Of a stretch of 64,000 nucleotides of DNA, positions 50,876-59,102 are shown piece by piece. Origin of the DNA: DASWOJ01 sp964250755 (GTDB taxonomy: Bacteria > Pseudomonadota > Alphaproteobacteria > Acetobacterales > Acetobacteraceae); NCBI GenBank assembly GCA_964250755.1, contig CAXUHB010000010.1, positions 1 through 64,000 on the forward strand, in the 5' to 3' direction. Each line of letters opens with the position of its first letter. Position 1 is the first letter of the stretch. The notes below the pieces were generated by a model. That model was not told where the DNA came from. It did no database searches and saw only the letters and a program-made list of their open reading frames with translations. The position numbers and the translations under genes were made by a program.

Positions 50876-52495
50876 CTATCCGGTCGGGTCGAAGGCGTCC
50901 TGGTAGAGCGCCTCGATCTCGGCAGCCTCCCCGTCCGACAGCGCCGCGAACTCCTTGGCACGTGCGCGTTCCGACAGGCGCCCGCCGCCTTGGGCCAGGA
51001 AGGTCCGGAGCAGGTCGGCGTGCCGGTCCGGCATGTCCACGATCCGCTGCACGCCAGCGGCGAACCTGTCGAAGGCTTCGAGGAAGCGGACCTCGTCCGG
51101 CAGGTCCTGCTCGACCGTTTGCTCGACGCAGGCGTAGAGGAACTCGGCGTGCGCGGTGGCATCGAAGTAGCGGTAGAAGTCTCCCGTGTCGTTCAGCACC
51201 TCGACGTTTCGGTCGTCGGTCGGGCGCCACTCGATGAGGGGCAGCAGCGGCCCTGAGTAGCTCTCCAGCACGGCGCGGTAGGCGGGCAGCTGCCTGAGGA
51301 TGGCGGCGCTGACGGGGAACACCAGGCCGGGCGGGTTGTAGGCGGCGGCGGCCAGGGCGTGGTGTATGAGCCAGCGGTGCAGGCGGCCGTTGCCGTCCAC
51401 GAACGGGTGGGCGTACACGAAGCCGAACGCCACGGCCGCCGCCGCGACGACGGGATCAAGCCGGCCCGCCACGGCCCGCGCCTCGTAGGCGACCATGCCC
51501 TCGACGAGGCTGGCCAGGTCCTCCGGCCGGGCGCTGACGTGGTCGGGAACCGGTTCGCCCGTGACCCGGTCGTGGACCCCGACGAAGCTCCCCTCGTCGC
51601 GCAGCCCAAGGCGGACGAAGCGCGCGTCGCCGATCACGATGCGCTGCAGGCGCTCCAGTTCGGCGACGCTGAGCGGCCGCGTGCCGGCCTGGGCGATGGC
51701 CTGCCCCCAGCGGGCGGCGCGGGCGCCGGTCGGACGCTCGCCCTCAATGGCGAACGACGACCTGGAGTCGTTGAGCAGCAGGAAGGCAGCGGCTCGGGCC
51801 ATGAGGTCGGGGCGCGTGCGGCCACTGATCTCCCGGGCGCGGGCGTCCAGGCCCTTGTCGACCATCTCTTGAAGGCGTGCGGTCCGCCGCACGAGGGGGC
51901 AGAAGGCGCGGGTGCCGGGCAGGTTGTCCAGCACCTTGTGGCGCGTGGAGCCGCGCCCTGGCTGGATGGCGAACTGCAGGTCGGGATCAAGGACAGGGAC
52001 CAGGCCCACCTTGCCGGGGTCAGGCACGCCAAGGTCGCGGCCGGTCAGCCACTCGTACAGGAACCAGACCCGGCGGGCGGCGCCGCCCGTCGGCGTGGCG
52101 CGCACGAAGGCCACGACATCCGCGGCCGGCACGGCCTTGAACAGCGCCGCCAGGATGGCGAGGTCAACGCCCTCCCACCGCAGGGCGAAGGTCAGGTGAC
52201 CGGCGAGGCTCGGTGCCGGCTGGTGCCGGGGCGTCAGCAGGAGCCAGTCGGACGTGGACTGCGGCCTGTGCCGGGTGGCGGTGGCTGCCAGGCGTGGCGG
52301 CATCGGCAGTTGGAGGGCGTAGCGGTCCATCAACGCCGCGTAGCCGGCCGGGACGGCTACCTCCGGCAGGAGCCGGCCGCGGAAGTCGCTGGTTGGCTGC
52401 GCGGCCCAGTCGCCCAAGGTTGGTCTCTCCGTCCCAGGGGGGCTTCGGCTTCTGTGCCGCTGATGCCACCAGCTTTCACCATCCGTGAAAATCAA
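50876..52495 (-). CDS. Fic-domain protein (class II)
   Basis: 539 residues. The catalytic Fic motif HPFVDGNGRLHR begins at His363, and an inhibitory motif of the S-x-x-x-E-G kind (SSFAIEGE, Glu251) lies N-terminal to it, which defines an autoinhibited class II enzyme. Such proteins usually transfer AMP onto target proteins. A C-terminal helical domain of 100 residues follows. The start is uncertain: TTG at 52495 opens the frame, with a downstream ATG (about residue 57) as alternative. It sits on the opposite strand between two transfer operons, so it is a passenger or possible effector, not a core part. Confidence 0.87.
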   Translation of the reverse strand: MIFTDGESWWHQRHRSRSPPGTERPTLGDWAAQPTSDFRGRLLPEVAVPAGYAALMDRYALQLPMPPRLAATATRHRPQSTSDWLLLTPRHQPAPSLAGHLTFALRWEGVDLAILAALFKAVPAADVVAFVRATPTGGAARRVWFLYEWLTGRDLGVPDPGKVGLVPVLDPDLQFAIQPGRGSTRHKVLDNLPGTRAFCPLVRRTARLQEMVDKGLDARAREISGRTRPDLMARAAAFLLLNDSRSSFAIEGERPTGARAARWGQAIAQAGTRPLSVAELERLQRIVIGDARFVRLGLRDEGSFVGVHDRVTGEPVPDHVSARPEDLASLVEGMVAYEARAVAGRLDPVVAAAAVAFGFVYAHPFVDGNGRLHRWLIHHALAAAAYNPPGLVFPVSAAILRQLPAYRAVLESYSGPLLPLIEWRPTDDRNVEVLNDTGDFYRYFDATAHAEFLYACVEQTVEQDLPDEVRFLEAFDRFAAGVQRIVDMPDRHADLLRTFLAQGGGRLSERARAKEFAALSDGEAAEIEALYQDAFDPTG

Positions 52496-52670
52496 CCATC
52501 CGGCTACGGTTTTTGTGAAATCCCTTCACCTCCTGCCAAGGTTTGGCCGTTGGAGCTTGTTCGGTGGTGGGCAGGGCTGACCATGTGGGCGCCGTGACGG
52601 CGCGACGTGCCGATGCTGCGGGCGCCTGCATGTCGTCCTGAACTCGGCATTCCGCTGTCAGGCCGTGCTG

Positions 52671-52714
52671 GTTCGCAACGGGTCTTCGTAGCGTCCCCGC
52701 AGCAACGGGGAGCT
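52671..52714 (+). promoter_or_regulatory. Structured leader of the dotD-to-dotL operon
   Basis: GTTCGCAA (52671-52678) lies 43 bases before the dotD ATG. The stem CCCCG (52695-52699) with CGGGG (52706-52710) has a 6-base loop, extended by AGC (52690-52692) with GCT (52712-52714). Its 3' arm covers the ribosome site GGGGAG. This leader heads the longest transfer operon. Confidence 0.6.
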
Positions 52715-52720
52715 TCTGTC

Positions 52721-53200
52721 ATGACGCGTAGCCGCTTTCTTCCATTGGCCGGGTGCGGGGCACTTGCCCTGCTGTCCGCCTGTGCCGGGACCGGGAAGGT
52801 CGCACCCGATGTGGACGCGACCGGCATGCCGAGCGCCGAGGTGGCGCTGCAGCGCAGCGTCGAGCGTGTCGACGCCGCCATGCGCGACCTCGGCGGCAGG
52901 GACGTCGCGGGCAGGCCCACGCCGGTGGCACCGGCCGTGATCCCGGCCGAGCTGCGCCGGCCCGTCACCTGGTCCTGGTCCGGCCCGCTCGACGCGGGTG
53001 CCAAGGTGCTCGCCGACCGCATCGGCTACCGCCTGGTCGTCACCGCGGCACCCGGGGCCGCCCCGGTCGAGGTCGCCGTCGCGATGCAGGACGCGCGCAT
53101 CCTCGACCTGTTCGAGGCGCTCGGCACCGCCGCCGGCGTGCGGGCGACCGTCATCGTCGATCCCGATCACCACCAGGTCGAGGTGCGCCACAATGCATAG
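52721..53200 (+). CDS. dotD: DotD (TraH) outer-membrane lipoprotein
   Basis: 159 residues. Lipoprotein signal MTRSRFLPLAGCGALALLSA with lipobox LSAC, followed by a helical part (VALQRSVERVDAAMRDLGG) and the N0-like domain (AELRRPVTWSWSGPLDAGAK, VLADRIGYRLVV, ILDLFEALGTAAGVRATVIV). DotD works with DotC to bring DotH into the outer membrane. First gene of the D-C-B order found in IncI (traH-I-J) and Legionella. The ATG at 52721 follows GGGGAG. Confidence 0.88.
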   Translation: MTRSRFLPLAGCGALALLSACAGTGKVAPDVDATGMPSAEVALQRSVERVDAAMRDLGGRDVAGRPTPVAPAVIPAELRRPVTWSWSGPLDAGAKVLADRIGYRLVVTAAPGAAPVEVAVAMQDARILDLFEALGTAAGVRATVIVDPDHHQVEVRHNA

Positions 53201-54269
53201 GCACCTCACGCTCCGTGGCCTGCTCGGCGCGGCCACCCTCCTCGCCGGCCTGGCTATCGGCCTGCCCGCGTTTGCGGCGCGCGCCGGGGACCCTGTGGAC
53301 AGCCCCGTGCCGCCCATCCCCGATCTCGGCCAGGTGGACCAGGCGGCGCACACGCTCGCCAGCCCGCTCAACACGCCCGTCACCGGCTCCAGCACGCAGC
53401 CGGTCGTCATCGGTGGCGAGCGCCCGCCCTCCCTGGAGGCGTTGCAAGCCGCCCGGCCCGGCTTCAACCCAAGTGCCGGCCTGTCCGGGCCGCGCGGGGA
53501 GGCGCTGCACGAGGCGGCCCTGAGCTTCGGCGCCCGCGGCGGCCTGGCGGCGCGCGGCTTCGCGCTGAACGAGATCCTGCGCCGCTACGAGAGCCGCCTC
53601 GACGCGGCCTACGACTTCCAGGCCCTTGTCGTGCAGGTCGGCTCCGGCCAGACCCTGATGCGCCCCCCGGTGGTGACGGAAGCGCAGATGGCGTTCGCGC
53701 TGGGCGACGGCGGCCAGGTCGCGCGCGAAACCGGTCGCGTCTACGAGATCACCCGCCAGGCGTCGCTCACCTCGGCACCGCCGAACTGGCGCAGCTACCT
53801 CGTGCGCGCCTGGGTGAACCCAACGCCGCCGCCCGACGACCTGCGCCCGCGCAGCTCGGAGGAGGTGGACTACTGGAACAAGTGGGTGGCCGAGGGCTGG
53901 GCCAAGGGCGAGCGGCAGGCAGTGGAGATCTTCCTGTCCGACCTGGGGCGGCTGGAGCGCGACTTGGTCGGCATGGCGCGCTACCGCGTGCTGCTCCGCG
54001 CCGGCCTGGTCAAGCAGCCGCGCGTGGCCCTCGCCAACCGCGCCGTGCAGGGCGGGCGCAACACGATGCGGGTGGACGACCGCACCGTCACCATCACCGA
54101 CCAGCCCGGCCTCAACCCGAACCGGCGCCGGTGGCGCGGCGGCCCGCCGGACATGACGCTGCCCCCGGCCACGCCCGCGCAGGGCGCGCAGCCCGTATCC
54201 AGCCCGCCCACCCTGCCCTACGCCCGCGACGCCGCGGCCGACGCAAGCGCGCTTCGGATTGCACGATGA
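53193..54269 (+). CDS. dotC: DotC (TraI) core-complex protein
   Basis: 358 residues overlapping dotD by eight bases. Signal peptide (MHRHLTLRGLLGAATLLAGL to PAFAA) but no lipobox cysteine, although Legionella DotC is a lipoprotein. The body has the DotC hallmarks: ALHEAALSFGARGGLAARGF, ILRRYESRLDAAYDFQALVV, PPNWRSYLVRAW and PRSSEEVDYWNKWVAEGWAK then GERQAVEIFLSDLGRLERDL. A long Pro-rich tail follows. With DotD and DotH it makes the outer-membrane complex. Confidence 0.9.
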   Translation: MHRHLTLRGLLGAATLLAGLAIGLPAFAARAGDPVDSPVPPIPDLGQVDQAAHTLASPLNTPVTGSSTQPVVIGGERPPSLEALQAARPGFNPSAGLSGPRGEALHEAALSFGARGGLAARGFALNEILRRYESRLDAAYDFQALVVQVGSGQTLMRPPVVTEAQMAFALGDGGQVARETGRVYEITRQASLTSAPPNWRSYLVRAWVNPTPPPDDLRPRSSEEVDYWNKWVAEGWAKGERQAVEIFLSDLGRLERDLVGMARYRVLLRAGLVKQPRVALANRAVQGGRNTMRVDDRTVTITDQPGLNPNRRRWRGGPPDMTLPPATPAQGAQPVSSPPTLPYARDAAADASALRIAR

Positions 54270-55459
54270 GCCAGATCGCGCGCGTCCCGCTTGGCGGGCA
54301 GCCGGAAGAAGGCACGGTGCTACCCGCTCCGGACGGCTGCGGCCTCTGGCCCGGCGAGGGGCCGGTGTTCACCCGCGAGTGCCTGGACGGGCTCTACATC
54401 TGGGCCTACCGCCTGGGCGCGTCCGATGTGCGGCTGCAAACCAACCGCCCCGTGTTCATCCAGCTTCATGGCCGGCTGCGTCCGGCCACGTCGCGCCCGC
54501 TGACGGAAACGGAGGTCGAGGAGGCGGTGAACCGCCTGTACGGCTCGGACGGCCAGGCCCGGCTCAAGGGCGGCGAGGACTTCGACGTGTCCTACGAGGT
54601 GCTGCCGGACCGGCGCACCCGCATGCGCTTCCGCGTCAACGCGACTGCCATCCTCAGCCGCGGCGACGACGGCGCCGAGGTCGTGTCCCGCACCCTGCCC
54701 GCCAAGGCCCCGACCCTCGCCTCCCTTGCCGTCGAGCAGGGCATCCTCGACGCCTGCAAGCCCGCGGACGGCATCGTGCTCGTCGCCGGCGGCACCGGCA
54801 ACGGCAAGAGCACGCTGCTCGCCGCCATGGTGCGCGACATGCTGGAGGAGCCGGACAGCCACAGGGCCATCCTGGAGTACGCAGCCCCGACCGAGTTCGT
54901 GTTCGACGACGTGCGCCCGGGTGCCGCGACCATCGCGCAGAGCGAGATACCCCGCCACCTGCCCTCCTTTGCGGCGGCGATCCGCAACGCCATGCGGCGC
55001 GCGCCCGACGCGATCGTGGTCGGCGAGTGCCGGGACGAGGAGACCATGACCGCGGCCGTGGACGCCGCCATCACCCAGCACGCCGTCTACACCACGATCC
55101 ACGCCGGGCGGAACGCCGACACCCTGCAGCGGGTGGTCAGCCTGTGCCCGGACGGCAAGCGGCGGGCGCTCACGGTGGCCTTCGCGCAGTCGCTGCGCCT
55201 GGTCGTCAACCAGCGCCTGGTGCCGAGCACGGACGGGCGCCGCACGCCGCTGCGCGAGTTCCTGGTGTTCGACACCGCCCTGCGCCGCCGCTTTCTGGAC
55301 ACCGACCCCGACCGCTGGCCGGCGCTCGCCCAGGACGTGCTGGAGGCCGGCACGCATGGCCAGTCCTTCGGCGTGGCCGTGCGGCGCGCGCTGGCCGAGG
55401 GGCGGATCACCGGGGACGAGGCGCACGCCCGCCTGAAGGAGTGGGGATATGTGGCGTAA
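54266..55459 (+). CDS. dotB: DotB (TraJ) VirB11/PilT-like ATPase
   Basis: 397 residues starting in the dotC stop (ATGA overlap). Walker A GGTGNGKST at residues 175-183, the Walker B-like VVGECRDEETM, and a His box (AVYTTIHAGRNADT). N-terminal domain GLYIWAYRLGASDVRLQTNR matches DotB/PilT hexamers. It powers assembly or substrate transfer together with DotO. Full length. Confidence 0.94.
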   Translation: MSQIARVPLGGQPEEGTVLPAPDGCGLWPGEGPVFTRECLDGLYIWAYRLGASDVRLQTNRPVFIQLHGRLRPATSRPLTETEVEEAVNRLYGSDGQARLKGGEDFDVSYEVLPDRRTRMRFRVNATAILSRGDDGAEVVSRTLPAKAPTLASLAVEQGILDACKPADGIVLVAGGTGNGKSTLLAAMVRDMLEEPDSHRAILEYAAPTEFVFDDVRPGAATIAQSEIPRHLPSFAAAIRNAMRRAPDAIVVGECRDEETMTAAVDAAITQHAVYTTIHAGRNADTLQRVVSLCPDGKRRALTVAFAQSLRLVVNQRLVPSTDGRRTPLREFLVFDTALRRRFLDTDPDRWPALAQDVLEAGTHGQSFGVAVRRALAEGRITGDEAHARLKEWGYVA

Positions 55460-55697
55460 CACCATGCTGCCGATCAGGTTCTATGCCGTGGACGCGCGGG
55501 CGCTGGTGCCGTTCTTCGTGTGGCTGCTGCACTGGAGCTGGGGCACCTTCTACGTGGCGCTGGCCGGCATCGCCGCCTTCGCCGTGCTGGAGTGGTGCGG
55601 CCTCACCTTCCCGGCCGCCCTGCGCACCCTGCGCCGCCTCGCCGTGGGCCGCACCCGCTCCGCCGTCCCCACCTGGAAGAAGAGGAGGTTCGCATGA
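55449..55697 (+). CDS. icmT: IcmT (TraK) inner-membrane protein
   Basis: 82 residues with the IcmT pattern: MLPIRFYAVDARALVPFFVW, then two hydrophobic segments (about 19-34 and 36-58) and a basic tail (WKKRRFA). Overlaps dotB by 11 bases and the following gene by four. IcmT/TraK is present in nearly all type IVB systems and its place directly after dotB is conserved. Confidence 0.88.
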   Translation: MWRNTMLPIRFYAVDARALVPFFVWLLHWSWGTFYVALAGIAAFAVLEWCGLTFPAALRTLRRLAVGRTRSAVPTWKKRRFA

Positions 55698-56284
55698 GCG
55701 AGCCCGTCCCGCCTGCCCCGTCCATGCCGGAGCCGCCGCCGGTGATGGCCCGCCTCGACCCGCCAGCCGACGTGCAGGAGGCCGTGGCGGCGGCGCTGCG
55801 CGCCTGCCACTCCTGGCAATCCGTCGTCGTACCGCGTCCCACCCCCGCCGAAGGCCGGGCGCCACCCTCGTTCATGCCGCAGACGGTCGAGGCCGGGGTC
55901 TGCGACCTGATCGACAACTGGCCGCACGGTGCCGAGCAGGCCGCCCATGCCGCACTGGGCGCAGGCGTCGCGCTCGGCCTTGCCGGCGTCGCCGTGTTCT
56001 TGGCGGTGCGGGGCATGGCCCGGTGGTTCGGCAGGACGCGACACGGGTGGTGGCTGCGGGACCATCTGCGCGAGCCGTGGCGTGACGCCCAGATTGGGTG
56101 CGTCGGCGGCGTGCTCGGCTTCGTGGCTGGTGCGCTCCTGCATGCGCTGCTGGGGAAGCTGGGCGCGAACGCGCCAGCGGTGGCCTACGCCTGCTGGCTG
56201 GGCGGCGCTCTCCTCGGCGCATGCGGCCTGGTCCTGGCACGCCGCCGCGGCGTGTTGCCGGTGAACGGGTGGGCGCGCCCGTGA
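55694..56284 (+). CDS. Membrane protein of the transfer operon, 196 aa
   Basis: Start overlaps the icmT stop and follows an AGGAGG site. A Pro-rich cytoplasmic N-terminus precedes three hydrophobic segments (about residues 90-113, 135-155 and 162-182). IncI has traL in this position, but I cannot show similarity. Probably an inner-membrane accessory of the apparatus. Confidence 0.6.
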   Translation: MSEPVPPAPSMPEPPPVMARLDPPADVQEAVAAALRACHSWQSVVVPRPTPAEGRAPPSFMPQTVEAGVCDLIDNWPHGAEQAAHAALGAGVALGLAGVAVFLAVRGMARWFGRTRHGWWLRDHLREPWRDAQIGCVGGVLGFVAGALLHALLGKLGANAPAVAYACWLGGALLGACGLVLARRRGVLPVNGWARP

Positions 56285-56769
56285 GCGGGCGCACCCTGGA
56301 CGTGGTGGAGGTCGGGGCCGTGCTGCGGGTGCTGCTGCAAGGCGGCAAGCCGGTCTATGCGGCCGACCCCGGGACGGGCGAGCTGGCCGAGATCAGCCCG
56401 CACCTCGCCGCAGCGCCACACGGCTTCCTGCCGCTGTTCCTCGCCGCCGGCGACACGGTGTGGCGGGAAGCGACGGGTCGCCGCCTGGGCGTGGACCTGC
56501 GGCGCGATCCCGACACGGTGCTCGGCTTCAGGGCGCACGGGGTGGCCCCGGGTCCGGCGTCCCCCGTCCTGCTCAGCATGATGGAGGCCATCGCCCAGGC
56601 CGAGCGGCCGGACATGCTGCTGGTCAACGATCTCAGGAGCGGCTGGGCCGCGGCGCAGGATCGGATGCGCCGGGCCACGCCGAAGCCTGCTGCAGGTCCG
56701 GCGGCCCCCGCCGCATCCGCCAAAGCCGTTCCACCCCACCGCATCCGCCGTGGAGGACCCCGACCATGA
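56281..56769 (+). CDS. Hypothetical protein of the transfer operon, 162 aa
   Basis: Starts with GTG at 56281, overlapping the previous stop (GTGA), which fits the tight coupling along this operon. Soluble; the first 110 residues (TLDVVEVGAVLRVLLQGGKP, LGFRAHGVAPGPASPVLLSM) look like one alpha/beta domain, then a Pro/Ala tail. No Dot/Icm homologue recognised; a chaperone or adaptor role is possible given the context. Confidence 0.55.
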   Translation: MSGRTLDVVEVGAVLRVLLQGGKPVYAADPGTGELAEISPHLAAAPHGFLPLFLAAGDTVWREATGRRLGVDLRRDPDTVLGFRAHGVAPGPASPVLLSMMEAIAQAERPDMLLVNDLRSGWAAAQDRMRRATPKPAAGPAAPAASAKAVPPHRIRRGGPRP

Positions 56770-57377
56770 CAAGAAACACGCCCATGCGCTCGCCGTGGTG
56801 GCGCGCCGCGCCGCTGCTGGCCGCGCTGCTGCCGCCGGCGCCCGCGCTCGCCTCGCAGTACCGGGACGCGCCGGGGCTGGTCGGCATCCCCGTGGCGGTT
56901 CCCGGCACGGCCGGGCGCATCATCGAGCGGTGCATCCTGGCCGCCGCGGCGGCGCACCGCGTGCCCCCGGCCGTGCTGGTCATCCTGCTCAACGTCGAGG
57001 GCGGGCAGCTAGGGCGGGTTAGCGGCAACACGAACGCCACCGTGGACATCGGCCCCATGCAGGTCAACGAGATCTGGCTGCCCGACCTGGCCCGGCACTG
57101 GCGCACCTCGGTCCCGCAGGCGTTCGAGGCGCTGCGCGACGACCTCTGCTTCAACGTCGAGGGCGGGGCCTGGATCCTGCGCCGCGGCCTGGACGAGGCG
57201 CGCGGCGACTTCTGGGAGGGGGTAGGCACCTACCATTCCCACGATCCCGGCCACAAGGCGGACTACCTGCGCAAGGTCCTGATCCAGGCGCTGCGGCTAC
57301 AGGCCGGCACTGGGCGCGGCCGCACCGTGTCGCCCGCCGCCGCGGCGGGACCGGCGCCAGTGACCGGAAGGCGATAG
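56766..57377 (+). CDS. Lytic transglycosylase (VirB1/PilT-type)
   Basis: 203 residues. Signal peptide (SPWWRAAPLLAALLPPAPAL to ALAS) and an SLT-type domain: VPPAVLVILLNVEGGQLGRV with the catalytic Glu in NVEGG, then TVDIGPMQVNEIWLPDLARH, and a final TYHSHDPGHKADYLRKV. It cleaves peptidoglycan locally so the channel can pass. Overlaps the previous gene by four bases. Confidence 0.85.
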   Translation: MTRNTPMRSPWWRAAPLLAALLPPAPALASQYRDAPGLVGIPVAVPGTAGRIIERCILAAAAAHRVPPAVLVILLNVEGGQLGRVSGNTNATVDIGPMQVNEIWLPDLARHWRTSVPQAFEALRDDLCFNVEGGAWILRRGLDEARGDFWEGVGTYHSHDPGHKADYLRKVLIQALRLQAGTGRGRTVSPAAAAGPAPVTGRR

Positions 57378-57380
57378 GCG

Positions 57381-58550
57381 ATGGCGCACTCCTCGTCCGG
57401 CTACTCCAACAGGTCCGCGGAGGATGGCCTGCTGATCGCCGGCATCATTGCCGTCCTGCTGGGCGGCTTCGCCTGGCTGGCCTGGTTCCTGTTCCACCGC
57501 CAGATCGCGGCCGGCGTCATCGGCATCCAGCACTGGCAGATGGGCTGGATTGGGCACGTCACGGACCGCTACGCCCTCCTCGACGCGCAGGTGCTCGCCA
57601 CCGACCCGGCCAGCGTCAAGCTGGGCCAGCTCTGGCGCCTGCTGCACAACGTCGGCGCGTTCTTCCGCTGGCCCGCCGCGGCGCTCGTCCTTGTCCTGGC
57701 CCTGGCCTGCTTGCTCTACAACGCGCCGAGCCAGTTCACGCGCCACCTGGACTTGCAGGGCCTCATGCGGGAGCACGCCCGGACCTTCCGGGCGTCTTCC
57801 GCCTACGTCGAGCGCGGCCTTGCCCTGGTGAAGCCTGCCGACGGCGAACCGCGCCCAGCCGATCCGGCGCTGCGCGCGGAGGAATGGGTCGCCCGCTTCG
57901 CCACCTGGGACGGCCACTACGACGAGGAAGGCGCGGCGCTTGAGCTGACGCGCCAGCTCGGGGCCGAGTGGCGCGGCGTGGAGAAGGCCGCACCGCATGT
58001 CCGCTGCATGTTCGCAGCCTTTGCCCTGCACGCCGGGCGCAAGCGGGACGAGGCAATGCAGCTGCTCGGCGACCTGGCCGCCTCGCTGCCGGACGGGCGT
58101 GGCGACGGCCCGGCCGGGCCTGCCCAGCCACTTGCCTTCTCGCCGGAGGCCCTCGCGCGGGCCGATGCGGTCCTGACCGATGTCATCCTGGTCGCGCCCT
58201 GTGCCGCTGTTGCCGCAAGGCACGGCTTCACGGCGCCGGCGATGATGTCCGTGCTGACCATGGCGCGATCGCAAGCCGGGGTGCTGGCGCCAGCGGCGTT
58301 CAACGCCCTGAAGCTTGTGGATCGGCGGCTCTGGTACGCGCTGCACAGCCTGGGCTTCCCCGGCGGGCAGAACCCGGCCGAGCAGCCCAACCCGCGCATC
58401 GAGGCAGTGGGCGCCCGCGACCACTGGGCCGCCGAGCGCGACGCCGGCCAGCCCCTGCCCGTCCCCTCCCTGGCGCGTGCGCTCGCCGTGGTTCGCAAGG
58501 CCGTGGACCAGGCTGCTGGTCCCACCCCTGAACCGGAGACCGCAGCATGA
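57381..58550 (+). CDS. dotM: DotM/IcmP (TrbA) coupling-complex protein
   Basis: 389 residues. Two N-terminal membrane helices (about residues 16-38 and 96-113) and a cytoplasmic domain with the conserved end LKLVDRRLWYALHSLGFPGG, then NPRIEAVGARDHWAAE, typical of DotM/TrbA. It joins DotL to form the coupling complex. Three bases after the transglycosylase gene and overlapping the next by four. Confidence 0.9.
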   Translation: MAHSSSGYSNRSAEDGLLIAGIIAVLLGGFAWLAWFLFHRQIAAGVIGIQHWQMGWIGHVTDRYALLDAQVLATDPASVKLGQLWRLLHNVGAFFRWPAAALVLVLALACLLYNAPSQFTRHLDLQGLMREHARTFRASSAYVERGLALVKPADGEPRPADPALRAEEWVARFATWDGHYDEEGAALELTRQLGAEWRGVEKAAPHVRCMFAAFALHAGRKRDEAMQLLGDLAASLPDGRGDGPAGPAQPLAFSPEALARADAVLTDVILVAPCAAVAARHGFTAPAMMSVLTMARSQAGVLAPAAFNALKLVDRRLWYALHSLGFPGGQNPAEQPNPRIEAVGARDHWAAERDAGQPLPVPSLARALAVVRKAVDQAAGPTPEPETAA

Positions 58551-59092
58551 TCCTGCACCTGACACCTGGCCTGAACTCCATCGAGGTCCACGTCCACGAC
58601 GAGCACGGCTGGTCCGAGGCCCTCACCGTCGCGCCGCGTGCCATTGCGCCGGCCCTTGCCGCACCTGCTGCTCCACCCGCTGCCTCCAGTCCAGCAGCAG
58701 GCCGCACAGGCAGGCGCATGCTCCTCATAGTGCCAATGGCGGCCGTCGTCTGCGGGTTCGTCGGATACCAGGTCGGCTCGCGAGCGGACGCGACGGGGCG
58801 GGACATTGCGCGGGCCGCCCTGCGTCACTCCTCCGCGGCGGAACCCCGCAATGCCCCGACCCTCCGATGGCCGGGCAGCGATGCCCAGCCGCAGTTGGCA
58901 ATGCCGCCCACGCGGCCCGGGGCGCTGCAGCCTGAAAGCGCGGCCGATCCGGCTCAGGCCGCCATGCCGGTCGAGGTAGCGCGGGCGCTGGCGCAACAGC
59001 CTTCCGTGGCGCCGTACCGGAACGTGCCCGTCCCGGCCACTGCCCCGCAACCCGCCGCCCCGGCTGGCGGCAACCCGTTCGGCCTGGAGTAG
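58547..59092 (+). CDS. Bitopic membrane protein between dotM and dotL, 181 aa
   Basis: A short N-terminal beta-like domain (MILHLTPGLNSIEVHVHDEH), Pro/Ala linker, a single membrane helix (about residues 58-76) and a long low-complexity tail ending in GGNPFGLE. Translationally coupled to dotM. Not recognised as a Dot/Icm protein, but its place within the coupling-protein genes suggests a local partner. Note that the last 60 bases of dotM contain a GTTCGCAA (58491-58498), possibly by chance. Confidence 0.6.
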   Translation: MILHLTPGLNSIEVHVHDEHGWSEALTVAPRAIAPALAAPAAPPAASSPAAGRTGRRMLLIVPMAAVVCGFVGYQVGSRADATGRDIARAALRHSSAAEPRNAPTLRWPGSDAQPQLAMPPTRPGALQPESAADPAQAAMPVEVARALAQQPSVAPYRNVPVPATAPQPAAPAGGNPFGLE

Positions 59093-59102
59093 GAGGCGTC
59101 CC

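Noticed and set aside
48064..51162. Minus-strand open frame of over 1000 codons opposite dotO
   Set aside because: dotO has ATPase motifs and correct length; the antisense product is low-complexity and without motif.
58491..58498. GTTCGCAA inside the 3' end of dotM
   Set aside because: It is in coding sequence (VVRKA) and the next gene is coupled to dotM by overlap, so no separate promoter is needed; counted as chance unless mapping shows otherwise.
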